A stretch of 15,465 nt of DNA, from contig JAKSUU010000004.1 in NCBI GenBank assembly GCA_024408695.1, forward strand, positions 1 through 15,465, read 5' to 3'. Each line of letters begins with the position of its first letter. The first letter of the stretch is position 1. The translations under genes were made by a program, and so were the position numbers. Below the pieces are notes generated by a model that saw only the letters and a list, made by a program, of their open reading frames with translations, did not search any database and was not told the DNA's origin. Positions 14,417 through 15,465 of this stretch are shown in pieces. The stretch is from Coriobacteriales bacterium. GTDB taxonomy: Bacteria; Actinomycetota; Coriobacteriia; Coriobacteriales; QAMH01.

Positions 14417-14425
14417 ATTTTATCA
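14417..14425 (-). promoter_or_regulatory. Extended -10 promoter of rarD
   Basis: On the minus strand TG-A-TAAAAT is an extended -10 element. Transcription would start near 14410, only about 9 bases before the TTG start codon. It lies 6 bases from the first palindrome of the repeat cluster. Confidence 0.5.
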
Positions 14426-14430
14426 CTGAA

Positions 14431-14503
14431 TGCAACACTTGGGGGCGGTAACCTTAGTGTTGCGTTTTCTGCAACACTTGGGGGCGGTAACCTTAGTGTT
14501 GCA
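14431..14503. repeat. Tandem pair of palindromic repeats, locus 2
   Basis: Two identical palindromes (14432-14463 and 14471-14502) again have an exact 39-base period. Each has a perfect 8-base outer stem GCAACACT/AGTGTTGC, extended to 9 bases by flanking T and A. The centre TGGGGGCGGTAACCTT is close to the centre of locus 1 (TGGGGACGGTAACCCA). They lie between two divergent genes, so here they do not act as a shared terminator. Confidence 0.9.
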
Positions 14504-14514
14504 TTATTTTGCCT

Positions 14515-14540
14515 GTTGCCTTGTTCCAAGAAAAGGCAAC
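14515..14540. repeat. Hairpin with the GTTGCC core, relative of the palindromic repeats
   Basis: GTTGCCTT (14515-14522) pairs perfectly with AAGGCAAC (14533-14540) around a 10-base loop. The left arm and loop, GTTGCCTTGTTCC, resemble the reverse complement of the repeat core (GGTTACCGTCCCC). Confidence 0.5.
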
Positions 14541-14551
14541 TTAAAATTACT

Positions 14552-14575
14552 CGTTTCACGACTGCCTTGTGAACG
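14552..14575. repeat. Bulged hairpin in the purC upstream cluster
   Basis: CGTTTCAC (14552-14559) pairs with GTGAACG (14569-14575) with one bulged T; the loop is GACTGCCTT. It is followed by GGTTACCTACGTCCTTAGTG (14576-14595). That stretch keeps the inverted repeat core and an arm like the AGTGTTGC arm of locus 2, but has no matching second arm. Confidence 0.4.
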
Positions 14576-14606
14576 GTTACCTACGTCCTTAGTGTCCCGT
14601 AATTAA

Positions 14607-14636
14607 TTGAACAGTTGCCTCAGTCCCTATGTTCAA
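14607..14636. repeat. Perfect inverted repeat overlapping the purC promoter
   Basis: TTGAACA (14607-14613) and TGTTCAA (14630-14636) form a perfect 7-base dyad around 16 bases. The interior, GTTGCCTCAGTCCCTA, aligns with the reverse complement of the repeat core. It ends 3 bases before the extended -10 element of purC, where it covers the -35 region, so it may be an operator, a repeat relative, or both. Confidence 0.55.
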
Positions 14637-14639
14637 GTA

Positions 14640-14648
14640 TGATATAAT
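14640..14648 (+). promoter_or_regulatory. Extended -10 promoter of purC
   Basis: TG-A-TATAAT is a perfect extended -10 element without a clear -35 box at 16-18 bases. The start site would be near 14655, giving a leader of about 26 bases that contains AAAGGAG (14669-14675), 5 bases before the ATG. Confidence 0.65.
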
Positions 14649-14680
14649 AAATTTCTATCTCATTTTACAAAGGAGTAAAA

Positions 14681-15367
14681 ATGGCAGAACAGTTAATCTA
14701 CACCGGAAAAACTAAAGATGTCTATAAATTAGACAATGGAAATGTTAAACTTGTTTTTAAAGACGATTGCACCGGCAAAGACGGAAAATTTGATCCCGGA
14801 GAAAATAGCGTTGGCCTGCAGATTGAAGGCGTTGGGGATGTTAATCTTCGTATGTCTATTTATTTCTTTGAAAAAATCAACAAGGAAGGAATTCCTACTC
14901 ACTATATTAGCGCTAATCTCGATGACACAACAATGGAAGTAAAGCCAGCAAAAGTTTTTGGAAATGGTCTTGAGGTAATTTGTCGAACACGCGCTGTTGG
15001 CTCCTTTTATCGACGTTATCAAGAGTATTGCACGCCTGGTGACATTTTAGATTTTTATGTAGAAACTACTTTTAAGAATGACGAGTTGGGCGACCCCTTG
15101 GTTACAAAAGACGGTCTTATTGCTCTTGATGTTATGACTGCACAACAATATGATTCCATTAAGGAAGAAACTCGAGCAATTACAAAAATCGTTGCAGACG
15201 AAATGCAAAATCGTGGCCTTGAGCTTTATGATATTAAATTTGAATTTGGATATGATGAAGATGGCAATGTCATGCTCATTGATGAAATTGCGTCTGGCAA
15301 CATGCGCGTTTATAAAGATGGCGAATATATTGAGCCAATGACTTTATCTGAACTGTTTTTTGCATAA
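14681..15367 (+). CDS. purC: Phosphoribosylaminoimidazole-succinocarboxamide (SAICAR) synthase
   Basis: Cytoplasmic purine-biosynthesis enzyme that joins aspartate to CAIR using ATP to give SAICAR. The 228 residues match the compact bacterial form. Features are the ATP-binding start [11 protein letters not shown] (7-17), KDDCTGKDG (27-35), the substrate signature [17 protein letters not shown] (97-113), and [20 protein letters not shown] (182-201), which continues into [13 protein letters not shown]. The last part replaces the common DEI(x)PDxxR with EIASGNMR, a pattern I associate with a separate branch of the family, keeping the Arg. The start is fixed by AAAGGAG 5 bases upstream. It is transcribed alone here, since a stem-loop and a probable convergent gene follow; other purine genes are not in the window. 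The inverted repeat over its promoter may give control. Confidence 0.96.
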   Translation: MAEQLIYTGKTKDVYKLDNGNVKLVFKDDCTGKDGKFDPGENSVGLQIEGVGDVNLRMSIYFFEKINKEGIPTHYISANLDDTTMEVKPAKVFGNGLEVICRTRAVGSFYRRYQEYCTPGDILDFYVETTFKNDELGDPLVTKDGLIALDVMTAQQYDSIKEETRAITKIVADEMQNRGLELYDIKFEFGYDEDGNVMLIDEIASGNMRVYKDGEYIEPMTLSELFFA

Positions 15368-15370
15368 CAT

Positions 15371-15412
15371 AAAAATTGGTACAAAACATACCTGATATTT
15401 TTTGTACCAATT
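15371..15412 (-). terminator. Stem-loop after purC, best oriented for a minus-strand gene
   Basis: AATTGGTACAAAA (15374-15386) pairs perfectly with TTTTGTACCAATT (15400-15412), a 13-base stem with a 13-base loop. On the minus strand the stem runs into TTTTT (plus 15371-15375). On the plus strand no T-run follows. It can therefore terminate a gene entering from the right and perhaps, less efficiently, purC. Confidence 0.7.
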
Positions 15413-15424
15413 GTGACATCAAAG

Positions 15425-15465
15425 TTATTCTTTGTAAAATTTATTTAACCTGATTTCATCATGAG
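15425..15465 (-). CDS. Partial C-terminus of a minus-strand gene entering from the right (tentative)
   Basis: The minus strand reads HDEIRLNKFYKE and then TAA (15425-15427). It is followed after 12 bases by the stem-loop and T-run described at 15371-15412. Only twelve codons are visible, so the product cannot be named. Another minus-strand frame is open for six codons to a TAA at 15445-15447. The terminator is the main support for a gene here. Confidence 0.35.
   Translation of the reverse strand, partial: HDEIRLNKFYKE

Noticed and set aside
14402..14680. Purine riboswitch upstream of purC
   Set aside because: The structured part lies upstream of the predicted -10 element, so it would not be in the transcript. 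The remaining leader of about 26 bases is too short for an aptamer.

Overview
The window reads as a stretch of chromosome from an AT-rich, anaerobic, probably Gram-positive-type bacterium. The evidence is a single-chain pyruvate:ferredoxin oxidoreductase, AGGAG-type ribosome binding sites, a secreted protein with a sortase-like C-terminal anchor, and a lipoprotein esterase. Several promoters are of the extended -10 type (TGnTAtAAT), and one short gene looks leaderless. Low-GC Coriobacteriia or Clostridia would fit. This placement is inference from gene style; no taxonomic marker is present.

Layout, left to right. The minus-strand gene for pyruvate:ferredoxin oxidoreductase (48-3599) diverges from a plus-strand MATE-family transporter (3773-5167). 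Next is a small minus-strand membrane protein with a split zinc ribbon (5233-5700). It diverges from a tightly packed plus-strand operon (5885-10586): FGGY-family sugar kinase, class II aldolase, GtrA-like membrane protein with a repetitive tail, and class III aminotransferase related to glutamate-1-semialdehyde aminomutase. Two plus-strand genes for cell-envelope proteins follow: a surface protein (10725-12155), closed by a clear intrinsic terminator, and an HSL-type esterase lipoprotein (12393-13436). A minus-strand RarD-type EamA permease (13457-14401) converges on the esterase and diverges from purC (14681-15367). A minus-strand gene probably enters from the right edge and ends near 15425.

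Two things stand out. First, the four-gene operon combines phosphorylation, aldol cleavage or formation, amination and a membrane step. It has no dedicated transporter, isomerase or regulator beside it, and the pathway is not one I can name. Second, a family of palindromic repeats lies between genes. Tandem pairs at 10598-10668 and 14432-14502 both have an exact 39-base period and the core GGGG(A/G)CGGTAACC. Degenerate, inverted relatives with different but self-complementary stems fill the purC upstream region. At the first site one repeat is followed by six T, so it can act as terminator of the aminotransferase operon. The second repeat supplies most of the -35 box of the next gene.

No tRNA, rRNA, CRISPR array, intact insertion sequence or phage module was seen. 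No gene-free stretch exceeds 300 bases. The longest, 14402-14680, holds the repeat cluster and the divergent rarD/purC promoters.
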